The notes below the pieces were generated by a model. That model was not told the origin of the DNA and did not search any database. It saw only the letters and a program-made list of their open reading frames with translations. A stretch of DNA of 64,000 nt. Source: Stenotrophomonas maltophilia. Its GTDB lineage: Bacteria > Pseudomonadota > Gammaproteobacteria > Xanthomonadales > Xanthomonadaceae. Below are positions 37,860-49,900 of this stretch, one piece after another. Numbering within the stretch: position 1 is the first letter of the stretch; the number at the start of each line of letters is the position of its first letter. The stretch spans positions 1,612,001-1,676,000 of the forward strand of contig NZ_CP037858.1 of NCBI RefSeq assembly GCF_006974125.1, in the 5' to 3' direction. A program made the position numbers and the translations under genes.

Positions 37860-38933
37860 CACCAGCCAGGAAAGCGATGTCGGTGACGTAAGCGTTGCCG
37901 ATGTCCTGGCAGCGCAGGCCCGCCTGCGCCGCTTCCTGCCGCCCACCCCGCTGCACCATGCCGAGCGCTTCGGCACCTGGCTGAAGCTGGAGAACCTGCA
38001 GCGCACCGGCTCCTACAAGGTACGCGGCGCATTGAACGCGCTGCTGGCCGGTCGCGAGCGCGGTGACACCCGGCCAGTGATCTGCGCCTCGGCCGGCAAC
38101 CACGCCCAGGGCGTGGCGTGGGCGGCCTATCGTCTGGATGTGCCGGCCATCACCGTGATGCCGCACGGTGCCCCGGCCACCAAGATCGCAGGCGTCGCTC
38201 ATTGGGGTGCGACCGTGCGCCAGCACGGCACCAGCTATGACGAGGCCTACGCCTTCGCGGTCGAACTGGCGCAACGCCATGGCTACCGCTTCCTGTCCGC
38301 GTTCGACGATGCCGATGTGATTGCCGGCCAGGGCACGGTCGGCATCGAGCTGGCCGCGCACGCGCCGGACGTGGTGATCGTGCCGATCGGTGGCGGCGGC
38401 CTGGCCTCCGGCGTTGCACTGGCACTGAAATCACAGGGCGTACGCGTAGTCGGCGCGCAGGTGGAAGGCGTTGATTCGATGGCACGCGCGATCCGCGGCG
38501 ACGTGCGCGAGATCGCCCCCGTCGCCTCGCTGGCCGACGGCGTGCGGGTGAAGATTCCCGGCTTCCTGACCCGCCGCCTGTGTACCTCGCTGCTGGACGA
38601 TGTGGTGATCGTGCGCGAAGCCGAACTGCGCGAAACCCTGGTCCGGCTGGCACTGGAAGAACACATCATCGCCGAGGGCGCCGGTGCGCTGGCGCTGGCT
38701 GCTGGCCGCCGCGTCGCGGGCCGCCGCAAGTGCGCGGTGGTCTCCGGCGGAAACATCGATGCCGGCGTCCTGGCCGGCCTGCTGACCGACATCCGACCGC
38801 GCCCGCCGCGCAAGCCACGGCGAAGGCGCAGCGAAACACCCCGCTCGCCCGCCAAGGCCAGCGCGCCGCCCTCCCCCACCTCTTCCCCTTCCCACCTGCA
38901 AGCCGCAACGCCCGCTGTCGAGGAGATTTCCCT

Positions 38934-38937
<4 letters not shown>
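37846..38937 (+). CDS. ilvA: Threonine dehydratase, catalytic domain only
   Basis: 363-residue PLP enzyme deaminating threonine to 2-oxobutyrate for isoleucine synthesis. The PLP lysine lies in [15 protein letters not shown], the phosphate-binding loop is IGGGGLASG, and [11 protein letters not shown] is the conserved substrate loop. The ACT-like regulatory domain of biosynthetic IlvA is absent; instead there is a ~45-residue Pro/Arg/Ser-rich tail ([13 protein letters not shown]). Feedback by isoleucine through that domain is therefore not expected. ATG at 37846 chosen; one at 37813 is possible. Confidence 0.9.
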
Positions 38938-40520
<1,583 letters not shown>

Positions 40521-40530
40521 GGAACCTGCC

Positions 40531-41310
40531 ATGAGCGCCTTCGACACCCCCACCCCGGCCAGCGCCGCTGGCCAGCAGTGGAACGCCCAGGACTATGCGA
40601 TCGATGCCGGCTTCGTGCCGCTGCTCGGCGGCGCGGTGGCGCGCCTGCTCGATCCGCGCGCCGGTGAGCGCATCCTCGATCTGGGTTGTGGCGATGGCGT
40701 ACTCAGCACCGAGCTGGCGCTGAGCGGTGCGCGCATCCACGGCGTGGATGCCTCGCCGGAGCTGGTGATCGCCGCCCGTGCGCGCGGTGTCGACGCGCAG
40801 GTGATGGACGGCCACGCGCTGTCGTTCGACAGCGCGTTCGATGCGGTGTTCAGCAATGCGGCATTGCATTGGATGACGACTCCGGACCGCGTGCTGGAAG
40901 GCGTGCGCCGTGCCCTGCGCCCCGGCGGCCGTTTCGTCGCCGAGTTCGGCGGCCATGGCAACGTGGCCACGATCATCGCGGCGGTACAGGCCGCACGCGT
41001 GGCTCATGGCCACGGCGCCAGCGCGTTCCAGTGGTACTTCCCGACGGCCGATGCCTACGCCGACCGCCTGCGCCAGCATGGCTTCCAGGTTCAACTGATC
41101 GAGTGCACGCCGCGCCCGACCGCACTGCCGACCGGTGTGGCCGGCTGGCTGCGGGTATTCGCCGCACCGCTGCTGGATGACCTGCCGGCCGAGGCACGCG
41201 CCACCGTGCGCGAGGCCGCCACGGCACTGCTGGCCGAGCTGCCGCGCAATGCCGCCAGTCAGCCACTGGCCGACTACGTGCGGCTGCGCGTGCTCGCCCG
41301 CCGTCGCTGA
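40531..41310 (+). CDS. Class I SAM-dependent methyltransferase
   Basis: 259 residues with a methyltransferase-11/25 fold: motif I RILDLGCGDGVLS (~46-58), the acidic loop IHGVDASPELV, DAVFSNAALHWM and LRPGGRFVAEF. The substrate is unknown; the HWM motif resembles trans-aconitate-methyltransferase-like enzymes, which methylate tricarboxylates. It lies 10 nt after leuA and 60 nt before leuC on the same strand, inside the leucine operon. Action on an acid by-product of the isopropylmalate pathway is an inference. GAGGAAC precedes the ATG. Confidence 0.85.
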   Translation: MSAFDTPTPASAAGQQWNAQDYAIDAGFVPLLGGAVARLLDPRAGERILDLGCGDGVLSTELALSGARIHGVDASPELVIAARARGVDAQVMDGHALSFDSAFDAVFSNAALHWMTTPDRVLEGVRRALRPGGRFVAEFGGHGNVATIIAAVQAARVAHGHGASAFQWYFPTADAYADRLRQHGFQVQLIECTPRPTALPTGVAGWLRVFAAPLLDDLPAEARATVREAATALLAELPRNAASQPLADYVRLRVLARRR

Positions 41311-41370
41311 CTTGACCGTTCCGCTTTCTTTACTGATGTTCGCTATTTCGTACTTCTGCCAGGCATACGC

Positions 41371-42789
41371 ATGACTTCCGCACCCCGCACCCTGTACGAC
41401 AAACTGTGGGACGCCCACGTGGTGGTTCCCGAATCCGACAGCGCGCCCGCCGTGCTGTACATCGACCTGCACCTGATCCACGAGGTCACCTCGCCGCAGG
41501 CGTTCACCGAGCTGCGCGAACGCGGTCTGTCGCCGCGCCGCCCGGACCGCACCAAGGCGACGATGGATCACTCCACGCCGACCCTGCCGGCCGCAGCCGA
41601 CGGCACGCTGCCCTATGCCAGCGCCGCCTCCGAGGCACAGGTCGCCACGCTGGCACGCAACTGCGCCGAGCACGGCATCGAGCTGTTCGACATGGCTTCG
41701 GACAACCGCGGCATCGTCCACGTGATCGCGCCGGAACAGGGCTTCACACAGCCGGGCATGACCATCGTCTGCGGCGACAGCCATACCTCCACCCACGGTG
41801 CGTTCGGTTCGCTGGCCTTCGGCATCGGCACCAGCGAAGTCGGCCACGTGCTGGCCACGCAGTGCCTGCTGCAGCGCAAGGCGAAGACATTCGCGATCAC
41901 CGTTGATGGTCTGCTGGCGCCTGGCGTCGGCGCCAAGGACGTGGTGCTGCACATCATCGGCGTGATCGGCGTCAACGGTGGCACCGGCCACGTCATCGAG
42001 TTCCGTGGCAGCACCATCGAAGCGATGGACATGGAACAGCGCATGACCCTGTGCAACATGTCGATCGAAGCCGGCGCACGTGCCGGCATGGTGGCGCCGG
42101 ACCAGGTCACCTTCGACTTCGTTGCCCGCACGCCGCGTGGCCCCAAGGGCGCCGACTTCGACGCCGCCGTCGCACGCTGGCAGCAGCTGCGCAGCGATGA
42201 CGGCGCACGCTTCGACAGCGAAGTGCACATCGACGCCGCCGACATCCGCCCGACCCTGACCTGGGGCACGCATCCGGGTACCGCCATCGCGGTGGATGCG
42301 CCGATCCCCGCAGCCAACGATGCGGCCGCACAGAAGGGCCTGGACTACATGCACTTCCAGTCGGGCAAAGCGCTGGCCGGTACCCCGGTGGACGTGGTGT
42401 TCGTCGGCTCGTGCACCAACGGCCGCCTGAGCGACATGCGCGAAGTGGCGCAGGTACTGCGCGGTCGTCGCGTCGCCGAGCGGGTGCGCATGCTGGTAGT
42501 GCCGGGCTCGGAGATCGTCAAGCGCGAGGCCGAGGCCGAAGGCATCCACGAGATCGTGCGCGCGGCCGGTGCCGAGTGGCGCGAACCGGGCTGCTCGATG
42601 TGCATCGCCATGAACGGTGACCTGGTTGCACCCGGCCAGCTGGCCGTAAGCACCAGCAACCGCAATTTTGAAGGCCGCCAGGGCCCCGGTTCGCGCACGT
42701 TGCTGGCCTCGCCGATGAGCGCCGCGTGGGCCGCCGTGAACGGGCACGTTGCCGATACCCGCGAACTGTTCGCACAGGAGGTGGCGTGA
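41371..42789 (+). CDS. leuC: 3-isopropylmalate dehydratase large subunit
   Basis: 472-residue aconitase-family protein with the [4Fe-4S] ligands in FVGSCTNGR and PGCSMC ([13 protein letters not shown]). [13 protein letters not shown] and [12 protein letters not shown] are family hallmarks. It works as a heterodimer with LeuD. The stop overlaps the leuD start (TGATG). Confidence 0.97.
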   Translation: MTSAPRTLYDKLWDAHVVVPESDSAPAVLYIDLHLIHEVTSPQAFTELRERGLSPRRPDRTKATMDHSTPTLPAAADGTLPYASAASEAQVATLARNCAEHGIELFDMASDNRGIVHVIAPEQGFTQPGMTIVCGDSHTSTHGAFGSLAFGIGTSEVGHVLATQCLLQRKAKTFAITVDGLLAPGVGAKDVVLHIIGVIGVNGGTGHVIEFRGSTIEAMDMEQRMTLCNMSIEAGARAGMVAPDQVTFDFVARTPRGPKGADFDAAVARWQQLRSDDGARFDSEVHIDAADIRPTLTWGTHPGTAIAVDAPIPAANDAAAQKGLDYMHFQSGKALAGTPVDVVFVGSCTNGRLSDMREVAQVLRGRRVAERVRMLVVPGSEIVKREAEAEGIHEIVRAAGAEWREPGCSMCIAMNGDLVAPGQLAVSTSNRNFEGRQGPGSRTLLASPMSAAWAAVNGHVADTRELFAQEVA

Positions 42790-43367
42790 TGGCCGGTTTC
42801 CGTACCCTGACCTCGGCCAGCGTGGTGCTGCGCCAGACCAACATCGACACCGACCAGATCATCCCGGCGCGGTTCCTGTCCACCACCGAGCGCGCCGGCC
42901 TGGGCCGCAACGCGTTCAATGACTGGCGCTGGCAGGCCGACGGTTCGCCGGTGGCCGACTTCGCCTTCAACCAGCCGCACAACGCCGGCCGCAGCATCCT
43001 GCTGGCAGGCCGCAACTTCGGCTGCGGCTCCTCGCGCGAACATGCGCCGTGGGCGCTGACCGATCTGGGCCTGCGCGCCATCGTCAGCAGCGAGATCGCC
43101 GACATCTTCCGCGGCAACTCGCTGAAGAACGGCCTGCTGCCGATCGTGCTGGACGAGGCCGATGTGCAGGCGCTGATGCAGCGCCCGGACGATGAACTGA
43201 CCATCGACGTCGCCGCGCGCGAGCTGCGCGCGCCTGACGGCCGCGTCTATTCCTTCCCGCTGGATGGCTTCTCGCAGACCTGCCTGCTGGAAGGTGTCGA
43301 CCAGTTGGGGTATCTGTTGGGCCGTGTCCCTGAAATCGAACGTTACGAGAGTGAGCATGCACGCTGA
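42789..43367 (+). CDS. leuD: 3-isopropylmalate dehydratase small subunit
   Basis: 192-residue swivel domain with [13 protein letters not shown] and [15 protein letters not shown], the conserved LeuD segments. Its stop overlaps leuB by 11 nt. Confidence 0.96.
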   Translation: MAGFRTLTSASVVLRQTNIDTDQIIPARFLSTTERAGLGRNAFNDWRWQADGSPVADFAFNQPHNAGRSILLAGRNFGCGSSREHAPWALTDLGLRAIVSSEIADIFRGNSLKNGLLPIVLDEADVQALMQRPDDELTIDVAARELRAPDGRVYSFPLDGFSQTCLLEGVDQLGYLLGRVPEIERYESEHAR

Positions 43368-44418
43368 AATTGTTGTCCTGCCCGGTGATGGCATCGGCCC
43401 GGAAGTGGCCGCCGCGGCAGTGGCCGTCCTGAAGGCCGTCGCCGAACGCTTCAACCACACCTTCACCTTCAGCGAGCACGACATTGGTGGCGTCGCCATC
43501 GACCGTCATGGCGATCCGCTGCCCGCCACCACGTTGACCGCCTGCCAGGCCGCCAACGCCGTACTGCTGGGCGCGGTTGGCGGCCCGAAGTGGTCCGACC
43601 CCAATGCCAAGGTGCGCCCGGAACAGGGCCTGCTGGCGATCCGCAAGGCGCTGGGCCTGTACGCCAACCTGCGTCCGGTGCGTACCCATGAAGCCGCACT
43701 GCACGCTTCGCCGATCAAGGCCGAGCTGCTGCAGGGCGTGGACTTCGTGGTGGTGCGCGAACTGACCGGCGGCATCTACTTCGGCGACAAGACCCGCGAC
43801 GCCGACAGCGCCAGCGACCTGTGCCGCTACACCGTGGCCGAGATCGAGCGCGTGCTGCGCAGTGCCTTCCGCCTGGCCCAGCAGCGCCGCGGCAAGGTCA
43901 CCTCGGTGGACAAGGCCAACGTGCTGGAGACCTCGCGCCTGTGGCGTGACGTGGCCGCGCGCATCGGCCGCGAGGAGTTCCCGGACGTTGCGCTGGAGCA
44001 CCAGCTGGTTGATTCGATGGCCATGCACCTGCTGGCCAAGCCGCGCGAATACGATGTGATCGTGACCGAGAACATGTTCGGCGACATCCTCACCGATGAA
44101 GCCTCGATGCTGGCCGGCTCGCTGGGCCTGCTGCCATCGGCCTCGCTGGGCGAACCCGGCGCGGTCGGCATCTACGAGCCGATCCACGGTTCGGCCCCGG
44201 ACATCGCCGGCAAGGGCATCGCCAACCCCTACGCGACGATCTTCAGCGCCGCCATGCTGCTGCGCCATTCGCTGGGCCTGGAAGACGAGGCCGCCGCGGT
44301 GGAAGCCGCTGTGCATGCGGTGCTGGATGACGGCGTGTTCACCGCCGACCTCGCGGCCAAGGGCCAGGCCGTCAGCACCGCCGCCGCCACCGACGCGGTG
44401 CTGGCCAAACTCAACTGA
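43357..44418 (+). CDS. leuB: 3-isopropylmalate dehydrogenase
   Basis: 353-residue NAD-dependent beta-decarboxylating dehydrogenase: [11 protein letters not shown] start, [22 protein letters not shown], and the NAD-binding [15 protein letters not shown]. It is the last gene of the operon; a dense REP array follows within 5 nt. Confidence 0.97.
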   Translation: MHAEIVVLPGDGIGPEVAAAAVAVLKAVAERFNHTFTFSEHDIGGVAIDRHGDPLPATTLTACQAANAVLLGAVGGPKWSDPNAKVRPEQGLLAIRKALGLYANLRPVRTHEAALHASPIKAELLQGVDFVVVRELTGGIYFGDKTRDADSASDLCRYTVAEIERVLRSAFRLAQQRRGKVTSVDKANVLETSRLWRDVAARIGREEFPDVALEHQLVDSMAMHLLAKPREYDVIVTENMFGDILTDEASMLAGSLGLLPSASLGEPGAVGIYEPIHGSAPDIAGKGIANPYATIFSAAMLLRHSLGLEDEAAAVEAAVHAVLDDGVFTADLAAKGQAVSTAAATDAVLAKLN

Positions 44419-44422
44419 TCCG

Positions 44423-44620
44423 GTAGCGCCACGCCATGCGTGGCGGCCTTTCCTTCGGACATTGCGCGCAGCCACCCATGGGGTGGCTCTACTGTAGATC
44501 CACGCCATGCGTGGATCGTTCGAATCTCGCGCGGTAGATCCACGCCATGCGTGGATGCAGCCATCCGTGCCAACCAGGGTTGGCACCCACCACCGCAGTA
44601 GAGCTACGCCACGCGTGGCT
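44423..44620. repeat. Array of five SMAG-type REPs
   Basis: Copies at 44423-44445 (+), 44470-44492 (-), 44494-44516 (+), 44534-44556 (+) and 44598-44620 (+) fill the gap between convergent leuB and the SDR gene. The second and third are head to head (CTAC-T-GTAG). A further palindrome (TGCCAACC/GGTTGGCA) lies at 44568-44585. Arms differ among copies (CCACGC, CCACCC, CTACGC) with matching changes on the other side. Confidence 0.85.
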
Positions 44621-44623
44621 GGA

Positions 44624-45397
44624 TTATTTGGTGGTGTACCCACCATTGACCAGGATCGTCTGGCCAGTCATCCACCAGCCGTCGGTGACCAGGAAGCGGA
44701 TCCACGGCACGATGTCTGCGATGTCGGTCAGGCCGGTACGGGTGAAAGGCGACAGCGCCGCAGCCGTCTTGTGATACGCCTGCGCGTCGGCACTCTCGGC
44801 CGGATAGAAGAACGGCGTGTCCATCGGGCCGGGCCCGATCGCAGTCACCGAGATGCCGCGTTCGCCGAACTCCTTCGACGCCGCGCGGGTGAAATGCTCG
44901 ACCGGCGCCTTGGTGCCGGCATAGCTGGAATAGAACGGCGTGAACGCGCCCAGCAGTGAGGTGACCAGGGTGCAGATGCGGCCGCCGTCGTTGACGTGGC
45001 GGCCGGCTTCCTTGAGGAAGAAGAACGCCGCCTTGGCGTTGACCGCGCTCATCTCGTCGTACTCCGCTTCGCTGATGTCCAGCAGCGGCTTCTTCAGTAC
45101 CTTGCCCACCGTGTTGATGGCGATGTCGGGACGGCCGACCGCTGCCACGGCATCGGCGAACAAGCGCTCCATCGCTGCGGCCGACGTCAGGTCGCCCTGC
45201 AGGGCAACGGCCTTGCTGCCCGCGGCCTGCACCGCGGCGACGGTCGCTTCTGCGTCGGCCTGGGTGGCGGCGCTGTTGTAGTGGACGACGATGGCTTTGG
45301 CGCCCTGGCTGGCGAAGTCGCGGGCAATCAGCCCACCCAGGTTCTTGGCGCCACCGGCGATCAGCACGGTCTTGCCCTTGAGGGAATGGTCGGTCAT
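44624..45397 (-). CDS. SDR-family oxidoreductase
   Basis: 257-residue NAD(P)-dependent short-chain dehydrogenase. The Rossmann motif is TVLIAGGAKNLGG (a TGxxxGxG variant), catalytic residues lie in CTLVTSLLG (Ser) and YSSYAGTKAPV (YxxxK). The C-terminus reads GQTILVNGGYTTK, typical of this family. The substrate is unknown. It is divergent from a LysR regulator (117-bp spacer), which probably controls it. Confidence 0.9.
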   Translation of the reverse strand: MTDHSLKGKTVLIAGGAKNLGGLIARDFASQGAKAIVVHYNSAATQADAEATVAAVQAAGSKAVALQGDLTSAAAMERLFADAVAAVGRPDIAINTVGKVLKKPLLDISEAEYDEMSAVNAKAAFFFLKEAGRHVNDGGRICTLVTSLLGAFTPFYSSYAGTKAPVEHFTRAASKEFGERGISVTAIGPGPMDTPFFYPAESADAQAYHKTAAALSPFTRTGLTDIADIVPWIRFLVTDGWWMTGQTILVNGGYTTK

Positions 45398-45514
45398 GGC
45401 TTCGGTCTCTGGAGAGGGCTGCCCGGGGTGGCAACCCTGCCCTGACGACGATATCGTGCAGAAAACGCGGATAAAGCCCGCCACATTGACTTAACTTTCC
45501 AGAGCAAGCGAACA

Positions 45515-46423
45515 ATGGACCGGATCGATCGCTTCCGCATCTTCACCCGGGTCGTGGAGTGCGCCAGCTTCACCCGCGCCGCCGACCAGCTCGGCCTGCC
45601 CCGCTCCACCGTCTCGGCGGCGATCGCGGAGCTGGAACAGCGGCTCGGCACCCGCCTGCTGCAGCGCTCGACCCGCCGGGTGTCCACCACCCATGATGGC
45701 GACGTGTTCCATGCCCGCTGCCTGCGCCTGATCGCCGAAGTCGAAGACGCCGAAACCCTGTTCCGCCAGGACGACGCGCAGCCGATGGGCCTGCTGAGGA
45801 TCGATGTACCCAGCCGCATCGGCCGTCGCATCATCGCTCCGGCGCTGCCTGGGTTCTTCGCGCAGTATCCGCAGGTGGAAGTCGACCTTGGCATGACCGA
45901 CCGCGCGGTGAACCTGATCGAAGACGGTTGCGATGCGGTGTTGCGGGTCGGCCAGCTGGGCGATTCCAGCCTGGTGGCGCGCACGCTGGGCCAGCTCGAC
46001 TTCGTCAACGTTGCCGCGCCGGCCTATCTACGCGAGCACGGTGTGCCGGAGCATCCTGCCGACCTGCCGCAGCACCGAGCCGTGAACTACGCGTCGCCGA
46101 CCACGGCACGGGTGGAACCATGGGAATGGCAGGATGGCGGCCAGCTGCGCACGCTGCCGATGCCCGGCTGGGTGCGCGTGAACAGCGCCGAGGCGTCGAT
46201 CGCGTGCTGTGTCGCTGGACTGGGGCTTCTGCAGATTCCGCGCTACGACGTGCAGGCCGAGCTGCAGTCTGGTGCATTGGTGGAAGTGATGCCGCAGCAC
46301 GTCGCGCAACCGCTGCCGGTGACCCTGTTGCAACCGCATCGGCAACATCGTGCGCTGCGCGTGCAGGTGTTCATCGAATGGCTGCTGCCGGTGCTACGGA
46401 CCGGCCTGCAGTTGCGGGGGTGA
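45515..46423 (+). CDS. LysR-family transcriptional regulator
   Basis: 302 residues: winged HTH at the N-terminus (MDRIDRFRIFTRVVECASFTRAADQLGLPRSTVSAAIAELEQRLG) and a PBP-like effector domain (~90-290). The divergent position next to the SDR gene suggests local control. The 3' end faces composite element B. Confidence 0.92.
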   Translation: MDRIDRFRIFTRVVECASFTRAADQLGLPRSTVSAAIAELEQRLGTRLLQRSTRRVSTTHDGDVFHARCLRLIAEVEDAETLFRQDDAQPMGLLRIDVPSRIGRRIIAPALPGFFAQYPQVEVDLGMTDRAVNLIEDGCDAVLRVGQLGDSSLVARTLGQLDFVNVAAPAYLREHGVPEHPADLPQHRAVNYASPTTARVEPWEWQDGGQLRTLPMPGWVRVNSAEASIACCVAGLGLLQIPRYDVQAELQSGALVEVMPQHVAQPLPVTLLQPHRQHRALRVQVFIEWLLPVLRTGLQLRG

Positions 46424-46490
46424 TCGGCCGGGCGGCTGCCCGGCGCCCGCAGAGGCGACTGCAACTGCAACTGCAACTGCAAAAGCCAGA

Positions 46491-46983
46491 GCGGCTCTGG
46501 GTTGTTGCTTGGTTGGCGGGGCGGGGGCAGGTGGCGGGACACGCCGCAAGTACGTCCCTGTAGGCTCGGCCACGGCATCCATGCCGTGGACGGTCCCGCC
46601 ACCTGCCCCCGCCCCGCCTCCGACTGTTTCCCGGTGACGGTGGGTGGATCCATGCCATGTGTGGATGAGGTGTATCGGAAAAAACGAAGGGGTCGGATCT
46701 GTTTTCCAATGGAAAACGGTTCCGACCCCAACCATCAGCACGCGGCTATTGCTGTTGCTGTTGCTTTTCGCTCTTCTTCTTTCTCTTCCTGCGGTGGAGG
46801 CTGCAGGAAACTGTCAGGGGCCGGGTGGGTGTGCTGGGCGGGGGTGTCAGCCGCATGGATGCGGCTGCCAAGCTTACATGGACGTACTTGCTGCGTCCCC
46901 CGAACAGCCCACCCACCTGGCCCAACAGGCGATGCCGCATCTGAACCCACCGCAGAGGGGGCTCAGCCCGGTGGCCGGAAAAC
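46491..46983. repeat. Composite structured element, copy B
   Basis: Non-coding 493-bp counterpart of copy A between convergent LysR and smeP genes. It shows the same start (GCGGCTCTGGGTTG), a perfect 26-bp stem 46515-46540 / 46593-46618 with inner hairpin 46570-46589, the string GAGGTGTATCGGAAAA, a 41-nt GGGGTC hairpin (46689-46729), a GTTGCT/pyrimidine tract, a TTCCTGC/GCAGGAA hairpin, an 18-nt stem 46819-46836 / 46905-46922 (16 paired) and the end CGCAGAGGGGGCTCAGCCC. Stem sequences differ from copy A while pairing is kept. A GCAACT repeat (46461-46480) precedes it. Confidence 0.85.
46689..46729. repeat. 41-nt hairpin, GGGGTC family copy 3
   Basis: 19-nt arms (17 complementary) around an AAT loop inside composite element B. 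Relative to copy 2 one mismatch is repaired (T pairing with A where copy 2 has C/A). Confidence 0.8.
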
Positions 46984-46991
46984 CCGGGGCA

Positions 46992-49900
46992 TCACGCCCC
47001 GGATTCGTCCGGCTTCACCCGGAACCACGCCGCGTACAGCGCCGGCAGGAACACCAGGGTCAGCACCGTGCCCACGATCAGGCCGCCCATGATCGAGATC
47101 GCCATCGAGCCATAGAATGCGCTGCGCGACAGCGGAATCATCGCCAGCACGGCCGCCAGCGCGGTCAGAACGATCGGGCGGAAGCGGCGCACCGTCGCAT
47201 CGATGATCGAGTGCCAGCGGTCATGCCCGGCATCGATGTCCTGCTGGATCTGGTCGATCAGGATCACCGAATTGCGCATGATCATGCCGGCCAGTGCGAT
47301 CGTGCCCAGCAGCGCAACGAAGCCGAACGGCGCGCGGAACAGCAGCAGGAACAGGGTCGCACCGATGATGCCCAGCGGCGCGGTCACCAGCACCATCGCC
47401 GCACGCGAGAAGCTGCGCAGCTGCAGCATCAGCAGCGTGGCCACCACCACCAGGAACAGCGGCATGCCGGCCTTGATCGAGTTCTGGCCACGTGCCGAAT
47501 CCTCCACGGTACCGCCTGTTTCCAGCAGGTAACCGTTCGGCAGCTCGGCACGGATGCCGTCCAGCGTCGGCAGGATCTGATGCACCACGTCCAGCGGCTG
47601 CAGGCCATCGCTGATGTCGGCACGCACGGTCACCGTCGGCAGGCGGTTGCGGTGCCAGATGATGCCGTCCTCGAAGCCATACTCCATCGTCGCCACCTGC
47701 GACAGCGTGATGCTGCCACCATTGGCGGTCGGCATCGACAGGCTGGACAGCAGCTCCAGCTGGTTGCGCTCGTCGGCCGGCCCGCGCAGCAGCATCTCGA
47801 TCTGGCGGTTGCCTTCGCGGTACACGCTCACCGACTGCCCGGCCAGCGAACTGGACAGGAACTGACTGACCTGGGCACTGCTCACACCCAGCGCGCGGGC
47901 GCGCTCCTGGTCGATCACCAGCCGCACCACCTTGCTCGGCTCGCTCCAGTCCAGGTTGACGTTCATCACGTGCGGGTTCTCACGCACCTTGGCTTCGACC
48001 TGGCGCGCGATCGCCTGCACCTTCTCGATGTGCTCGCCGGAGATGCGCATCTGCACCGGATAGCCGACCGGCGGGCCGTTCTCCAGGCGGGTCACGCGCA
48101 TCTGCACGTCCGGGAACTTCGGAATCACTTCGTGCAGCAGCCAGTCACGGGTGCTTTCGCGCGATTTGATGTCCTTGGCCAGCACCACGAACTGGGCGAA
48201 GTTGGTCGCCGGCAGCTGCTGGTCCAGCGGCAGGTAGAAGCGCGGCGAACCGGTGCCCACGTAGGACACGTAGTTGGCGATGCCCTCGCGGCTGGACAGC
48301 AGCTTCTCCAGCTTCTCGGCCTGGGCCTGGGTCGAGCGCAGCGACGCGCCCTCGGCCAGCTCGATGTCCACCATCAGTTCCGGCCGGGTCGAATCCGGGA
48401 AGAACTGCTGCGGCACGAAGCGGAACATCATCAGCGAGAACACGAACAGGGCGATGGTCGCGGCAATCACCCACCAGCGGTGGCGCAGGCAGCCATCGAG
48501 GAAGCGACGGAAGCTGCGGTAGAACGGGCGCTGGTACGGATCGTGGTCATGTCCGTGCTGCGGCGGCGCGATCAGGTTGGCCAGCGCCGGATAACGGTCG
48601 GCCCACTGCTGGCGCTTGGCGTGCCAGCGCGCGGACAGGCTGCCCGGCTTCGGCGGCTGCGGATTGAACAGGTCCGGCAGCATCTTGTCGCCCAGGTACG
48701 GAATGAACAGCACCGCCGCGATCCACGACACCACCAGTGCGATGGTCACCACCTGGAACAGCGAACGGGTGTATTCACCGGTGCTCGATGCCGCCGTGGC
48801 GATCGGCAGGAAGCCGGCCGCGGTGATCAACGTACCGGTCAACATCGGGAACGCAGTCGATTCCCAGGCAAAGCTGGCCGCGCGCAGGCGGTCGTAACCC
48901 TGCTCCATCTTGGTGGCCATCATCTCCACCGCGATGATCGCATCGTCCACCAGCAGGCCCAGCGCCAGCACCAGTGCACCCAGCGAGATCTTGTGCAGGC
49001 CGATGTCGAAGTAGTGCATGACGAAGAAGGTCATCGCCAGCACCAGCGGAATGGTCACGCCCACCACCAGGCCGGTGCGCAGGCCCAGCGAGAAGAAGCT
49101 GACCAGCAGCACGATCACCACCGCTTCGGTCAGCACCTGCACGAACTCGCCAACCGACTCTTCCACCGACTGCGGCTGGTCGGACACCTTGCGCAGCTGC
49201 ATGCCGGCCGGCAGGGTCTTCTGCAGGCGCTCGAACTCGGCATCCAAGTTCGCGCCCAGCTTGAGGATGTCACCGCCGTCCTTCATGGCAACAGCCAGGC
49301 CGATGGCCTCTTCGCCCATGAAGCGCATCTTCGGCGACGCCGGATCGGCGAAACCGCGCTTGACCTCGGCGATGTCGCCCAGGTGCACGGTGCGGTCACC
49401 GGCGCGGATCGGGAACTGGCGGATCGCTTCGATATCATTGAACTGGCCGGTCACGCGCAGCTGCACGCGATCGGTGGCGGTCTCGAAGAAGCTGGTGCCG
49501 GTCACCGCGTTCTGGTCGGCCAGCGCCTGCTGCACCTGCTGCATCGACACCCCCAGCGTGGCCAGGCGCGTGTTGGACAGTTCGATCCACACCTTCTCGT
49601 CCTGCAGGCCGACCAGGTCGATCTTGCCGACGTCGGGCACGCGCTGCAGTTCCAGCTGGATGCGGTCGGCGTAATCACGCATCACCGCATAGTCGAAGCC
49701 CTTGCCGGTCAACGCATAGATGTTGCCGTAGGTGTCACCGAACTCGTCGTTGAAGAACGGACCAACGATCTCGCGCGGCAGCGTCGCGCGGATGTCGCCC
49801 ACGCGCTTGCGCACCTGGTACCACAGATCCGGAATCTGCTTGGAACGCAGGCTGTCGCGGGCCATGAAGATCACCTGCGATTCGCCCGGGCGCGAATACG

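Noticed and set aside
44423..44620. REP array considered as a CRISPR array
   Set aside because: Repeats alternate orientation, vary in sequence and spacing, and no cas genes are present.
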